Shown piece by piece: positions 19,100-29,943 of a stretch of 64,000 nucleotides of DNA. Both the position numbers and the translations under genes were made by a program. Positions within the stretch are counted from its first letter, which is position 1. Each line of letters starts with the position of its first letter. The notes below the pieces were generated by a model. The model was not told the origin of the DNA, ran no database searches, and saw only the letters and a program-made list of their open reading frames with translations. The DNA is from Mycolicibacterium komossense (GTDB taxonomy: Bacteria > Actinomycetota > Actinomycetes > Mycobacteriales > Mycobacteriaceae), in assembly GCF_025822605.1 (NCBI RefSeq), contig NZ_JACKTY010000029.1:65236-129235 (forward strand). Direction: 5' to 3'.

Positions 19100-22000
19100 T
19101 GAATCTCCTCGGACGTCGGCGCGGTGTGCGCTGGGCAGGCGGGCCGCACCGGGCAGTGCGCGCAGCCGTCGTTGCGACGCGCTACGAACTGCGGACCTGC
19201 GGTCGCCGCCGCGGCGCGCTGCACCTCGCCCCGCCAGTCGGCCAGTGCCTGCGGAGTCAACGGATCCTGGGTCCGCTCGGTGGCGCCGTTCGCACCGGTC
19301 TTGGCGACGTAGACCAACCGACCGCCACCCGGTTGATCGCCTTGTGGCAGTAGACCTTCGGCGACGGCAAGCTGGTAGGCCGCCAGCTGGGCGTGGCGTT
19401 GCGCATCGTCCTTGCTGACCGGACTCTTACCGGTCTTGACATCGATGATGACCAGCCCACCGGCGGCGTCGCGTTCCAGCCGATCGACCCGCCCGCGCAG
19501 GCGCACGTCTGGGCCTTCCGCCTCGCCGCCCTGGGTTGTCACCACGCCGTCGACATCGACCTCGGTGCCCACCTCGGTCAGCTCTGCGCGTGTCTGCTCA
19601 CGCCACTCGGTGAAGGTCGCCAGCATGAGCTGGTGGCGAGTCAGCTCGTTGCGCGCGAACCAGTCCGATTCGAACGGCAGCTGCTGCCAGAGCGCCTCAA
19701 GCTCGGCCATCAGCTGCGACTCGCTCTTACCCCGTTGCGAGATCAGCGCGTGCACCAACGAGCCCAAAGTGGACCGCAATTCGCGGGCATCGGCTCCGCC
19801 GTGGCGTTCCATCAGCCAGCGCAGCGGGCAGTCCTGCAGAGTCTGCAACGTCGACGGGGACAGCGAGACAACCGCGTCCGGGCCGTCATCCCACAGCCGC
19901 GTTTCGGTGCTGACCGGCACCAAGGAATGCCAGGAGCTCGGGTCAGCGCCGGGCACCCCGGCAGCGGCCAGTTTCGCCAATTGCGCTGCAGCACAATCTC
20001 TTGTGGTGTCATCGACGGCGCCGGTCGGTGCACAGACCACACTGCGCAGCTTGCCTACGACGGCGGCGACCGACAGCACCGGCGGCGCCACGACCGGCGC
20101 CGGAAGTTCGGCGGGGCGGCCATCTACGGTGGCGAAGCGGGCGATGTCGTAGAAGAACGGCGACGGTACGACCATCTCATCGGAGTCATCCGCGGCACCG
20201 TCGACTGCGGTGACCACCAACCGGTCGCGGGCGCGGCCCATGGCAGTGATCAGCAGGCGCCGCTCCTCGGCGACCAACGGCGCCGTCAGCGACACATCGC
20301 CGGTGATTCCGGCGAGCACATCGAGTAGCCGCTGCGTACCGAGGATGCCGCCACGCGGAACGGTGTTGGGCCACAAGCCTTCCTGTAAACCCGCGATCAC
20401 GACGACGTCCCAGTCGCGATCCAGCGCCTGATGTGGACTGAGCACGCAGACAGCCTCCGGCGTCTCGACCGGTTCGCTGGCGGCCGCGGGCAGCTGTAAC
20501 CCGGCAATATGGTCGGCCAGGCCCGACACCGAGGCACCCGCGGTGCGCGCGGCGAACTGATCGGTGATGTCGAACAGCGCGGTCACTGCGTCCAGATCCG
20601 CCGCAGCGCGCAGGCCGCCGGTACCGCTGCGCTCACTCGCGGTCAGCAGGCGCCGCGCCAGGCCGCTGCGCTGCCAAGCCTGCCAGAGCGCTGCCCGGGG
20701 ATCAGCTCCGGCGGCCGCCGTCGCGGTCAATACCGCCGCGATCCGGCGCAATGGCTTGGCATGCGACGCGGACAGGGCATTCGGGATCCCGTTGCTCAGC
20801 GTCCCGACCAGCAGTTCACCGAACTCGCGTGGCGGCTCGGCACCGTCGATGCGGCGCAGCGCCCGCCTAAGCTGGCGCAGCGTCACCGGGTCGATCCGGC
20901 CGATCGGCCCGGTGAGCAGCGTCAACGCATGATCGCCGGTGAGACCGGTGGCGGTGGCGTCGAGCACCGTGAGCAGCGCCCGCACCGTCGCGTTGTCCAG
21001 CAGTGGACCATGCGTCGTCGACGGCGCCACCGGGACGCCTGCGCCGGCCAATGCCCGCGGCAAGGCCGCCGCCCGCGGAACCGAGCGCACAATCACCGCC
21101 ATCTGCGACCAGGGCACCCCGTCGATGAGGTGCGCCCGCCGCAGAGTGTCGGCGACCAGGGCTGCTTCGGCATGTTCGGAGGCAGCCAGCAGCGCGCTGA
21201 CCGCGCCCGGTTCGGTCCCGGCACTGGCGATCTCACGACTTGGTGCCGCGCCCGGCAGCTGGCCGAGAACTCCGGTGATGGCCCGGGCGATCGCAGGGCT
21301 GCAGCGCTGGGTGATGCGCAAGGTGACCGAGGGCGGCGAGTCGGCCAACAGCAACGCCGGATCGGCACCGCGGAAGCCGAAGACCGTCTGGTTCGGGTCG
21401 CCGGCGAACACCGCCGTCTCCGCTCCGGCGGCGAGTAGGCGGACCAACCGCGCTGCCTGCGGATCGAGATGCTGCGCATCGTCGACCAGTAGCGTGGAGA
21501 TCCGGGCGTGCTCGGCGGCCAGCAGGTCGGGATCCGTCGCGAACGCCTCCAGCGCAGCACCGACCAACTCGGCCGCACCGAGTGCGGGCACGGTGGCTTG
21601 CGGAGCGGCCATCCCTACTGCCGCCCGCAACAGCATGACCTGCTCGTACTGCTGAGCGAACCGGCCCGCCGCGGTCCATTCCGGGCGCCCCGCCAGCTTG
21701 CCGAGCCGCTGCAGCTGCGCAGGATCCACACCTCGTTCGGCGCAGCGAGCCAGCAGATCCCGCAGTTCGGTGGCAAAACCGGTGGTGCCCAGCGCCACCC
21801 GCAACTCGGGCGGCCAGGCCAGCGCACCGTCCTCGATATCGCCGGCCAGAAGCTCCCGGATGATGCCGTCCTGCTCAGCGCCGGTGATCAGCCGCGGCGG
21901 CGGATCCCCAGCGCGTTGCGCCGCCAGCCGCAGCACCGCGAAGGCGAGGGCATGGACCGACCGCACCAACGGCGCACGCACCACCGCGCGATCAGGCGCG

Positions 22001-22269
22001 ACCGGGTGGGCGGCGAGCAGTTCGGTGGTCAGGGAGCTACGGGCGCGCGCGCCCAACCGGCCCGAACCGGTAAGCAGGAGAACCGATTCCGGCTGGGCAC
22101 CCGCGGCGATCCTGGCCGTCGCCACGTCGATCAGCAGGCTGCTTTTGCCGGTACCGGGACCACCGAGAACGCGGAAGATCCCGCGCGGTTCCGGGTCGAG
22201 GACCGCGGATACGTCTTCTCCCCAGCACCGGGCACCGGTGCGGGCTGTCGTGACGGCAGGACTGAGCAT
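19096..22269 (-). CDS. adnA: AdnA subunit of the AdnAB helicase-nuclease (Rv3202c orthologue)
   Basis: The protein has 1057 residues. The motor half has Walker A GGPGTGKSS (36-44), LLVDDAQHLDPQ and GDPNQTVFGFRGAD. The nuclease half has GLVIIDVKTGK. A cysteine (DCPLRWLMERHGG) ahead of the nuclease motif and a C-terminal C-x2-C-x5-C (CAHCPVRPAC) form the four-cysteine pattern of AddB-type Fe-S nuclease domains. It is the first gene of the adnA-adnB operon. It is divergent from lipV, with only 72 bp between starts. Confidence 0.95.
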   Translation of the reverse strand: MLSPAVTTARTGARCWGEDVSAVLDPEPRGIFRVLGGPGTGKSSLLIDVATARIAAGAQPESVLLLTGSGRLGARARSSLTTELLAAHPVAPDRAVVRAPLVRSVHALAFAVLRLAAQRAGDPPPRLITGAEQDGIIRELLAGDIEDGALAWPPELRVALGTTGFATELRDLLARCAERGVDPAQLQRLGKLAGRPEWTAAGRFAQQYEQVMLLRAAVGMAAPQATVPALGAAELVGAALEAFATDPDLLAAEHARISTLLVDDAQHLDPQAARLVRLLAAGAETAVFAGDPNQTVFGFRGADPALLLADSPPSVTLRITQRCSPAIARAITGVLGQLPGAAPSREIASAGTEPGAVSALLAASEHAEAALVADTLRRAHLIDGVPWSQMAVIVRSVPRAAALPRALAGAGVPVAPSTTHGPLLDNATVRALLTVLDATATGLTGDHALTLLTGPIGRIDPVTLRQLRRALRRIDGAEPPREFGELLVGTLSNGIPNALSASHAKPLRRIAAVLTATAAAGADPRAALWQAWQRSGLARRLLTASERSGTGGLRAAADLDAVTALFDITDQFAARTAGASVSGLADHIAGLQLPAAASEPVETPEAVCVLSPHQALDRDWDVVVIAGLQEGLWPNTVPRGGILGTQRLLDVLAGITGDVSLTAPLVAEERRLLITAMGRARDRLVVTAVDGAADDSDEMVVPSPFFYDIARFATVDGRPAELPAPVVAPPVLSVAAVVGKLRSVVCAPTGAVDDTTRDCAAAQLAKLAAAGVPGADPSSWHSLVPVSTETRLWDDGPDAVVSLSPSTLQTLQDCPLRWLMERHGGADARELRSTLGSLVHALISQRGKSESQLMAELEALWQQLPFESDWFARNELTRHQLMLATFTEWREQTRAELTEVGTEVDVDGVVTTQGGEAEGPDVRLRGRVDRLERDAAGGLVIIDVKTGKSPVSKDDAQRHAQLAAYQLAVAEGLLPQGDQPGGGRLVYVAKTGANGATERTQDPLTPQALADWRGEVQRAAAATAGPQFVARRNDGCAHCPVRPACPAHTAPTSEEIQ

Positions 22270-22341
22270 GCACGCATGACATCACGGAGGTCCGACATTC
22301 GCCCGACCGCGATTCCGGGTGAAAGCTGGCAGGATCGAGGA

Positions 22342-23130
22342 GTGACCGACGATCTTCAGGTGTACCGCTACGGGCCGCCCGGACCATTGGCCGTATTGGC
22401 TGTTCACGGCTTGACCGGCCACGGTCAGCGCTGGGCGCCACTGGCCAACCGGTATCTGCCCGACGTCACCGTCGCCGCCCCCGACCTCATCGGGCACGGC
22501 CGCTCCCCCTGGTCAGCACCGTGGACTATCGAGGTCAACGCCACCGCTTTGGCCAAGGTCATCGAGTCCGACCAGCCCGCCGGACCTGTTGTGGTGGTGG
22601 CGCACTCCTTCGGCGGCGCGGTCGCCCTGCAGTTGGCGGTCATGCGGCCCGATCTCGTGAAGGCGCTGGTGCTGTTGGATCCCGCGGTGGGTCTCGACGG
22701 CGGCTGGATGCGCACGATTGCCGACGCGATGTTGGCCTCCCCGGACTACCCCGATCGGGCCGAGGCGCGGGCGGAAAAGATCAGCGGGTCCTGGGGAGAG
22801 GTGGATGCCTGGCTGCTGGACAACGACCTCGACGAGCATCTGATCGCCCTGCCCAACGGTCGGTTCGGCTGGCGGATCAGCCTGCCTGCCGTCATGTCGT
22901 ACTGGAGCGAATTGGCGCGCCCTATCCCAATACCGCCCAAGGGTATTCCGACCACCGTGGTGCGAGCGACCAGGACCTCGCCGCCGTATGTCTCCGCTGA
23001 ATTGACCACCGCGCTGCGAGACCGGCTCGGTACCGATTTCGCCCTGCGCGACTTCGACTGCGATCACATGGTGGCGCAGGCCAAACCCGAAGAGACCGCG
23101 GCGCTCATCCGGGAAAGCCTGCAGGACTAG
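22342..23130 (+). CDS. lipV: Alpha/beta hydrolase LipV
   Basis: The protein has 262 residues from the GTG at 22342, behind GAGGA. The oxyanion region is AVHGLTGHG, and the nucleophile elbow AHSFGG places Ser89. A conserved DPAVGLDGGW segment and the C-terminal CDHMVAQ histidine complete the triad. M. tuberculosis LipV is annotated shorter and starts later, at about the APDLIGHGRSPW segment. Here the longer form includes the normal first strands of the fold, so the longer start is more credible. It is probably a cytosolic esterase or lipase. It lies 2 nt upstream of the alkyltransferase-like gene, forming an operon. Confidence 0.88.
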   Translation: MTDDLQVYRYGPPGPLAVLAVHGLTGHGQRWAPLANRYLPDVTVAAPDLIGHGRSPWSAPWTIEVNATALAKVIESDQPAGPVVVVAHSFGGAVALQLAVMRPDLVKALVLLDPAVGLDGGWMRTIADAMLASPDYPDRAEARAEKISGSWGEVDAWLLDNDLDEHLIALPNGRFGWRISLPAVMSYWSELARPIPIPPKGIPTTVVRATRTSPPYVSAELTTALRDRLGTDFALRDFDCDHMVAQAKPEETAALIRESLQD

Positions 23131-23132
23131 CG

Positions 23133-23459
23133 ATGGCCGCGATCACCGACGAGCAGGTCGAGCGCGTCCGCGCTCTCGTCGCATCGATCCCGTCGGGCAA
23201 GGTCGCGACGTACGGCGATATCGCCGCTGCGGCTGCGCTTTCCAGCCCGCGCATCGTCGGCTGGATCATGCGCACCGACTCCTCCGACCTACCGTGGCAT
23301 CGGGTGATTCCTGCGTCGGGCCGCCCGGCGGCACACCTGGCCACGCGTCAGCTCGAGCGTCTGCGCGCCGAAGGTGTCTTGGCTACCGACGGCCGGGTGC
23401 CGCTGCGCGGGGACCGGTGCGTCAGGCATGTTTTCGACGACGAGCCGTCAGCCCGCTAG
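23133..23459 (+). CDS. Alkyltransferase-like protein (ATL; Rv3204 orthologue)
   Basis: This 108-residue protein has the MGMT DNA-binding fold (IPSGKVATYGDIAAAA...RIVGWIMR). At the active-site position it reads PWHRV (54-58), with Trp55 in place of the alkyl-accepting cysteine of PCHRV. Such ATL proteins bind O6-alkylguanine and hand it to nucleotide excision repair rather than reversing it. It starts 2 nt after lipV, and its 3' end overlaps the convergent phosphotransferase-fold gene by 4 bp. Confidence 0.92.
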   Translation: MAAITDEQVERVRALVASIPSGKVATYGDIAAAAALSSPRIVGWIMRTDSSDLPWHRVIPASGRPAAHLATRQLERLRAEGVLATDGRVPLRGDRCVRHVFDDEPSAR

Positions 23460-24310
23460 AGCGCCAGCCGCACCAGAGCTGCGGTGCGGGCCAGGCCCGG
23501 GAACGCCGACGCCGTCGCACGCGGGTGCAGTGCATGCACAGCTAGCCGGAACATCAAGGCGCGCAAAAGCATCTGCGGAAACTCCGGTAGCGCATTCCAA
23601 CGCTCGATCAGCCCGTCGTCGGCTTCGCCCCACGCCAGCGAGTCGACGACTACGACGCCCGCCGCCCACGCCGCGGGCCGCCAGTAGGGGGTGATGTCGG
23701 TGATTCCCGGCGCAGCCGTGCCCGCGAACAGCACCGTGCCGTAGAGATCACCGTGCACAAGCTGATTCGGGCTCTTCGTCGGCTTACGCAGGACTGCCAG
23801 CTGGTTGATCAGATCCACCGAACGTTGACCGTCCGCCGACCCCGGCGATACCCGCGCACCCGCGGGCAGCGAATGCAGCGGACGCTCCTCCCACGCTGCC
23901 CGATCGGCGGCGATGAAGACGTCCACGTCCCCCCACGGCGCCACCGGCGGCTGGGTCAGGAATCGGGGCCGCTCTAACTTCGCGGTGGCCTCATGCAGGC
24001 GGACAGCCGAGGAGACGACTTCGTCGTGCCTGGGCTCCGGTGTTCCCGAGACGAACGTGTCGCCGCGCCAGCCCGCGACGACATACCGGCCGTCGGTGGA
24101 CCGCACCGGGCGGGCCAGCCGGACGCCGTCGACGAACAGGGTCTCCCGGACTTTCGCCGACCACGCCGCACGGGCGTGGTCGGCAACCATGGACAACACC
24201 ACTTCCCCGCAGCGCCAGCCGCCCTCCCAGCCGGCGCCGAGGGCGATCGGCTGCGCGCCATTGAGCCCAAATGCCGCCAACACATGCTCAGGCGGACGCT
24301 CACCACTCAC
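23456..24310 (-). CDS. Phosphotransferase-fold protein, TIGR02569 family (Rv3205c orthologue)
   Basis: The protein has 284 residues from a GTG at 24310. It belongs to an actinobacterial family related to aminoglycoside phosphotransferases. The segment LVHGDLYGTVLF matches the catalytic HGD loop with the following asparagine replaced. ITDITPYWRPAAWAAGVVVVD corresponds to the metal-binding DxD region. An N-terminal kinase lobe is short. Substrate unknown; resistance should not be inferred. It reads leftward toward moeZ, 57 nt away from the convergent lipV/ATL operon only by overlap at its stop. Confidence 0.8.
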   Translation of the reverse strand: MSGERPPEHVLAAFGLNGAQPIALGAGWEGGWRCGEVVLSMVADHARAAWSAKVRETLFVDGVRLARPVRSTDGRYVVAGWRGDTFVSGTPEPRHDEVVSSAVRLHEATAKLERPRFLTQPPVAPWGDVDVFIAADRAAWEERPLHSLPAGARVSPGSADGQRSVDLINQLAVLRKPTKSPNQLVHGDLYGTVLFAGTAAPGITDITPYWRPAAWAAGVVVVDSLAWGEADDGLIERWNALPEFPQMLLRALMFRLAVHALHPRATASAFPGLARTAALVRLAL

Positions 24311-24410
24311 CCAGCCACCCTATAGGGGACCCAGCCGGAATCGTGGCGCTGACCAGCTGTGTCGCGAATCCGCCGGAGCCGCTTTTACCCAGGCGACAAT
24401 ATGAAGCAGG

Positions 24411-25598
24411 TCAGTACATCACCATGTCGGGCTCGTACTGCTCGGCCCACGCGGTGATACCGCCCTGCAAATGCACGGCGTCGGCGAAACCGGCTTTCTT
24501 CACTGCCGCCAGCGCCTCGGCGGACCGAACGCCGGTCTTGCAGTACAGCACCTGAAGCCGGTCCTGCGGCAACTTCGACAGGCCGCTGCCCGACTCGAGG
24601 CTGGATTTGGGAATGAGCTCCGCACCGTCGATGTGGTTGATGTCCCACTCGACGGGCTCGCGGACGTCGATCAGCGCCAGCTTCCTACCGGAATCGAGCA
24701 GTTCCCGCAGTTCCCGCGGAGTGATCGTGGAGCCGGCGGCGGCCGCGGCGGCATCGCCGGAGACGACCCCGCAGAACGCCTCGTAGTCGATGAGGCCGGT
24801 GATCTTCGGGGTCGCCGGGTCCTTGCGGATCGTGATCGTGCGGTAAGTCATGTCGAGCGCGTCGTACACCATCAGCCGCCCGAGCAATGTGGACCCGATG
24901 CCGGTGATGAGCTTGATCGCTTCGGTGCCCATCACGGAGGCGATCGAGGCACACAGGATGCCGAGCACGCCGCCTTCGGCGCAGGACGGCACCATTCCCG
25001 GTGGCGGAGGCTCGGGATAGAGGTCCCGGTAGTTCAACCCCAGCCCAGCCGGGGCGTCCTCCCAGAACACCGAAACCTGACCCTCGAACCTGTAGATCGA
25101 ACCCCAGACGTAGGGCTTCCCCGCGAGTACCGCGGCGTCGTTGACCAGGTAACGGGTGGCGAAGTTGTCGGTGCCGTCGATGATGAGGTCGTACTGGGCG
25201 AAAAGATCGACAGCGTTGTCAGGTTCCAGGCGCACCTCGTGCAGTCGGACGTCGACGAACGGGTTGGTCTCCCGGATCGAGTCACGCGCGCTCTGCGCCT
25301 TCGACCGGCCGATATCGGACTGGCCGTGAATGATCTGGCGCTGCAGGTTCGACTCGTCGACGACGTCGAATTCGACGATCCCGATGGTGCCGACGCCGGC
25401 GGCAGCCAGGTAGAGCAGCGTCGGCGACCCCAGGCCGCCGGCACCGATCACCAGCACTTTCGCGTTCTTGAGGCGTTTCTGCCCGTCGACACCCAGGTCG
25501 GGAATGATCAGATGCCGGCTGTAGCGCGCCACCTCGTCGCGAGTCAGCTCTGCAGCCGGCGCGACCAGCGGAGGCAACGTTCTCGTCGGGGCAGACAC
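24411..25598 (-). CDS. moeZ: MoeZ: E1-like adenylyltransferase fused to rhodanese sulfurtransferase
   Basis: The protein has 395 residues from the GTG at 25598, behind GAGGAG. The N-terminal MoeB/ThiF domain has the nucleotide loop VIGAGGLGSP and the arginine/aspartate set DESNLQRQIIHG and DGTDNFATRY. A C-terminal rhodanese domain from about residue 285 has the active-site loop LYCKTGVRS. MoeZ activates the C-terminus of small sulfur carriers (MoaD, ThiS or CysO type) and thiolates them, for molybdopterin and for CysM-dependent cysteine synthesis. The homologue (Rv3206c) belongs to the oxidative-stress SigH regulon in M. tuberculosis, and sigH lies in this window. Confidence 0.95.
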   Translation of the reverse strand: MSAPTRTLPPLVAPAAELTRDEVARYSRHLIIPDLGVDGQKRLKNAKVLVIGAGGLGSPTLLYLAAAGVGTIGIVEFDVVDESNLQRQIIHGQSDIGRSKAQSARDSIRETNPFVDVRLHEVRLEPDNAVDLFAQYDLIIDGTDNFATRYLVNDAAVLAGKPYVWGSIYRFEGQVSVFWEDAPAGLGLNYRDLYPEPPPPGMVPSCAEGGVLGILCASIASVMGTEAIKLITGIGSTLLGRLMVYDALDMTYRTITIRKDPATPKITGLIDYEAFCGVVSGDAAAAAAGSTITPRELRELLDSGRKLALIDVREPVEWDINHIDGAELIPKSSLESGSGLSKLPQDRLQVLYCKTGVRSAEALAAVKKAGFADAVHLQGGITAWAEQYEPDMVMY

Positions 25599-25678
25599 CG
25601 ATAGCTCCTCGATTTCACGGTCAGGGATCTCACCATCAGATCAGGTACCCCTGTCAACGGCAACGAACGTCGAGGCCT

Positions 25679-25769
25679 TCCTCAGCGGCTCGTTCCTCGC
25701 CGCATCGGTCGTCACGCCGGTGCCAGATTGCCCGACTCCTCAGCGGCTCGTTCCTCGCCGCATCGGTCG

Positions 25770-25775
<6 letters not shown>
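25679..25775. repeat. Two direct copies of a 39-bp interspersed repeat
   Basis: The same 39-bp sequence, containing GCTCGTTCCTCGCCGCATC, occurs at 25679-25717 and 25737-25775. The copies are separated by 19 bp that include GATTGCC. Copy 2 overlaps the stop codon of the DUF3152 gene. A variant of the same unit, also followed by GATTGCC, lies at the whiB7 stop codon (10075-10152). The element seems to be a non-coding family of short intergenic repeats. Confidence 0.85.
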
Positions 25776-27624
<1,849 letters not shown>

Positions 27625-27627
27625 CGG

Positions 27628-27888
27628 TTACTCGGTCGTAGTGGGCGCGGTCACCGGACCACTGCCGATGCCGAACCCGACGCGACGACTGTCGGCGGCA
27701 CCGATCTCCACATAGGCGATCCTGGACGCCTGTACCAGGAACCGCTTGCCCTTGTCATCGCTGAGGCTCAGCAGTTCCGAACCCTTGGCCAAGGCGGCGC
27801 TCACCAGCTTTTCGAGCTCATCGGGTGTCTGCGTGCTGTTGAACACAAGCTCGCGAGGGCTATCCGTGACACCGATCTTGACCTCCAC
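27628..27888 (-). CDS. DUF3107 family protein (TB9.4, Rv3208A orthologue)
   Basis: The protein has 86 residues from the GTG at 27888, matching the MEVKIGxTDSPRELVF start of TB9.4. It is an acidic single-domain protein with an alternating beta-strand pattern (KRFLVQASRIAYVEIG) and a disordered tail. It was described in M. tuberculosis as an antigen of 9.4 kDa; its function is unknown. The frame is open for another 156 codons upstream, which I regard as chance. Confidence 0.9.
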   Translation of the reverse strand: MEVKIGVTDSPRELVFNSTQTPDELEKLVSAALAKGSELLSLSDDKGKRFLVQASRIAYVEIGAADSRRVGFGIGSGPVTAPTTTE

Positions 27889-28140
27889 GCGTGACCCTTT
27901 CGATTCGTGAGCGCTTACAGCAAGCAGGCTAGTGGACGCAGGGGCCGAGGGTTCGCAGCAGGCGTTCGCGGTCAGCGAATCCCACATCCGACCTGGAGTG
28001 ATAACAATTCGATTTCCTTCTGCGCGCGCCGCTCCGACACGCCCGGACGGCCACGGCACGGACGAGTACCGCCCGATACGATCGTGAGAAGGAAGTGACA
28101 GAAGTGACCAGGGTGAAGAAATGGTCTCGGTGATGACGCA

Positions 28141-28923
28141 ATGAGCAAGCCCTATTGGAGCGGACCAGGCACCCTCAAGGGGTCTGGCGATAGCGGCTAC
28201 CGCGACCACGCCGATCACCGCCACACCAGCAAAAACACCACCGGCGTCACCGACTCGTACCACGGCTACTACCCCGAGGAAGACCTCAACTACCCGGCCG
28301 AGGACTACGAGGACTACGACTCGTATGAAGGTTCGTACGCGTCCTACGACCAACACGACACGAAATGGCGTTGGGTCGCCATCTGCGCGGCGGTCGTCCT
28401 GCTGGTCGCCGTCGCCGCCACCGCCGTCCTCATGTACGGCAGCGACTCGTCGACCAAGTCAGCCATCCCCACCCAGCAGGGCTGGCGTGAGCTCACGCCG
28501 TCGACCACCCCGCGGACCGTGATCGCCACCGTGCCCCCCAGCACACCCTCGGCAGCGCCGCTACCATCCGAGACCGTCGTCACCGTGACTACGACCCCGG
28601 CCGACACCGCGCCGCCGGCACCCCCCGAAACCCCGGCAGCAGCCGTACCGGCGCCCAACACGATCACATACACGGTCACCGGCAGCCGTCAGCTACTCGA
28701 CCTGGTGAGCGTCATCTACACCGACGAGCAGGGCTTCCCGCGCACCGACGTCAACGTGGCGCTGCCCTGGACCAAGACAGTGGTCCTCAATCCGGGGGTG
28801 GAGATCAAGTCGGTGACCGCAACCAGCCTGCTGGGTCACCTGAACTGCGCCATCACCGACTCGTCCGGCGCGATCCTGTCCGTGCAGACCAACAACTCGA
28901 TGATCGCGACCTGCACGCCCTAA
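28141..28923 (+). CDS. MmpS-domain membrane protein with acidic tyrosine-rich N-terminus (Rv3209-like)
   Basis: The protein has 260 residues. The cytosolic N-terminus of about 76 residues is rich in Asp, Glu and Tyr (LNYPAEDYEDYDSYEGSY). A transmembrane helix spans about 78-100, and a Thr/Pro-rich linker about 105-175. The C-terminal 85 residues form the mycobacterial membrane protein small domain (YTVTGSRQLLDLVSVIYTDE...GHLNCAITDSSG...ATCTP). Classical MmpS proteins pair with MmpL transporters, but there is no mmpL gene here. Tyrosines in the tail may be phosphorylated; that is speculation. It is divergent from DUF3107. Confidence 0.82.
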   Translation: MSKPYWSGPGTLKGSGDSGYRDHADHRHTSKNTTGVTDSYHGYYPEEDLNYPAEDYEDYDSYEGSYASYDQHDTKWRWVAICAAVVLLVAVAATAVLMYGSDSSTKSAIPTQQGWRELTPSTTPRTVIATVPPSTPSAAPLPSETVVTVTTTPADTAPPAPPETPAAAVPAPNTITYTVTGSRQLLDLVSVIYTDEQGFPRTDVNVALPWTKTVVLNPGVEIKSVTATSLLGHLNCAITDSSGAILSVQTNNSMIATCTP

Positions 28924-28936
28924 CTAGGCCAGCCCG

Positions 28937-29632
28937 CTAGGCCAGTCCGAGCTGCTGCATCCGCTCGGCGTGCGTGCGCTGCAGACGGTCGAAGAACTCG
29001 GTCATGTGACCCAGGCCGCCGCCGGCTCCCGACATCACCAGGTCTACGAGCTCGTCGTGATCGGCCAGCACGTACTGGGCCTGGGTGATGGCCTCACCGA
29101 GCAGGCGGCGTGACCACAGTGCCAGCCGGCTGCGTTGCCGCTCGCTGTCCGCGATCGCCGCTCTGACCTCCGCGACGACGAACTGCGAATGGCCTGTCTC
29201 GGACAACACGGCGCGCACGACACCCGCGACGTCATCCGGCAGGATGTCGGCGATCTCCATGTAGAAGTCGGCAGCCATTGCGTCACCGACGAAGGCTTTC
29301 ACCAGGGCTTCGAGCCAGGTGCTCGGCGTCGTCAGCCGGTGGTAATCCTCGAGTGTGGCGGCATAGCCGGACATCGCGGGCACGATGTCAACTCCCCTGC
29401 GCGCCAACGCATCTCGCAACATCTCGTAGTGCTGCATCTCGGCGGCGGCCATGCTGGCCATATTGATCCGACCGGCGAGGTTGGGCGCCATCTTGGCTTC
29501 TTCGGTGAGTCGGTAGAACGCCGCGACCTCGCCGTAGGCGAGCAACGCGAACAGTTCGTCGACACCCGGATGGTCCGCCGAAATTGTCGACTCCGAGGAG
29601 GACGGGTCGGCCGCGGGCTGCGTCGAACTCAT
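28937..29632 (-). CDS. Ferritin-like fold protein (Rv3210c orthologue)
   Basis: This 231-residue, mainly helical protein belongs to the ferritin-like/MiaE-like family of actinobacteria. Candidate metal ligands occur in the helical repeats: GEVAAFYRLTEEAK, AAAEMQHYEML (E-x2-H), GDAMAADFYMEIAD and LSETGHSQFVVAEV (E-x2-H). A di-iron site is plausible, but no activity is known. It converges on the MmpS-domain gene (13 bp) and is divergent from rhlE. Confidence 0.85.
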   Translation of the reverse strand: MSSTQPAADPSSSESTISADHPGVDELFALLAYGEVAAFYRLTEEAKMAPNLAGRINMASMAAAEMQHYEMLRDALARRGVDIVPAMSGYAATLEDYHRLTTPSTWLEALVKAFVGDAMAADFYMEIADILPDDVAGVVRAVLSETGHSQFVVAEVRAAIADSERQRSRLALWSRRLLGEAITQAQYVLADHDELVDLVMSGAGGGLGHMTEFFDRLQRTHAERMQQLGLA

Positions 29633-29939
29633 GGGCTCACTGTAGTGGGTCCGCTTCCTGGGCCGGAGGATGCGCGTGTGGCGCAGACAGCCGAGCGAAT
29701 GCGACCAGCTAGTATGGAAGCGGGTAGCGGCGTTTTTACCGCTCCCGGAAGTGTGCGTGCACGCAGTTGGTCCGCCTGGTTTACAGCTTGAGTCTCAGGC
29801 GAGGGCCCAACGAATCGGTGTCATCGCAGGGGCCTCACCCGGCGCCTGTGGGTCTCGTTCCTGTCAGAACTCGTGCGCGCGTGTGAGACGCGACGACTGA
29901 AATGACTCGGACCGAGACTGAAAGGCATGACCTAGCCGC
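29633..29939 (+). promoter_or_regulatory. Long leader/promoter region of rhlE
   Basis: These 307 bases hold no sizeable gene. A -10-like TAGTAT lies at 29710-29715. Just downstream is a hairpin at 29722-29745 (GGG-AGCGG pairing with CCGCT-CCC around a U-rich loop). If transcription starts near 29722 the rhlE leader is about 220 nt. Long structured leaders are common for cold-inducible RNA-helicase genes, so post-transcriptional control is plausible. No -35 element is clear. Confidence 0.4.
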
Positions 29940-29943
29940 ATGA
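29902..29943 (+). CDS. 13-codon upstream ORF coupled to rhlE
   Basis: ATG at 29902 opens a frame for the peptide MTRTETERHDLAA. Its TGA (29941-29943) overlaps the rhlE start codon in an ATGA configuration. No Shine-Dalgarno sequence precedes it. The only purine run near the rhlE start (GAAAGG) is about 14 nt away and lies inside this small ORF. Ribosomes finishing the uORF could reinitiate at rhlE. This is inference from layout; coding status is not shown. Confidence 0.35.
   Translation: MTRTETERHDLAA

Noticed and set aside
28000..28009. GATAACAATT, which resembles part of the E. coli lac operator
   Set aside because: Only 10 bp match, there is no dyad partner, and no lac-type genes are nearby.
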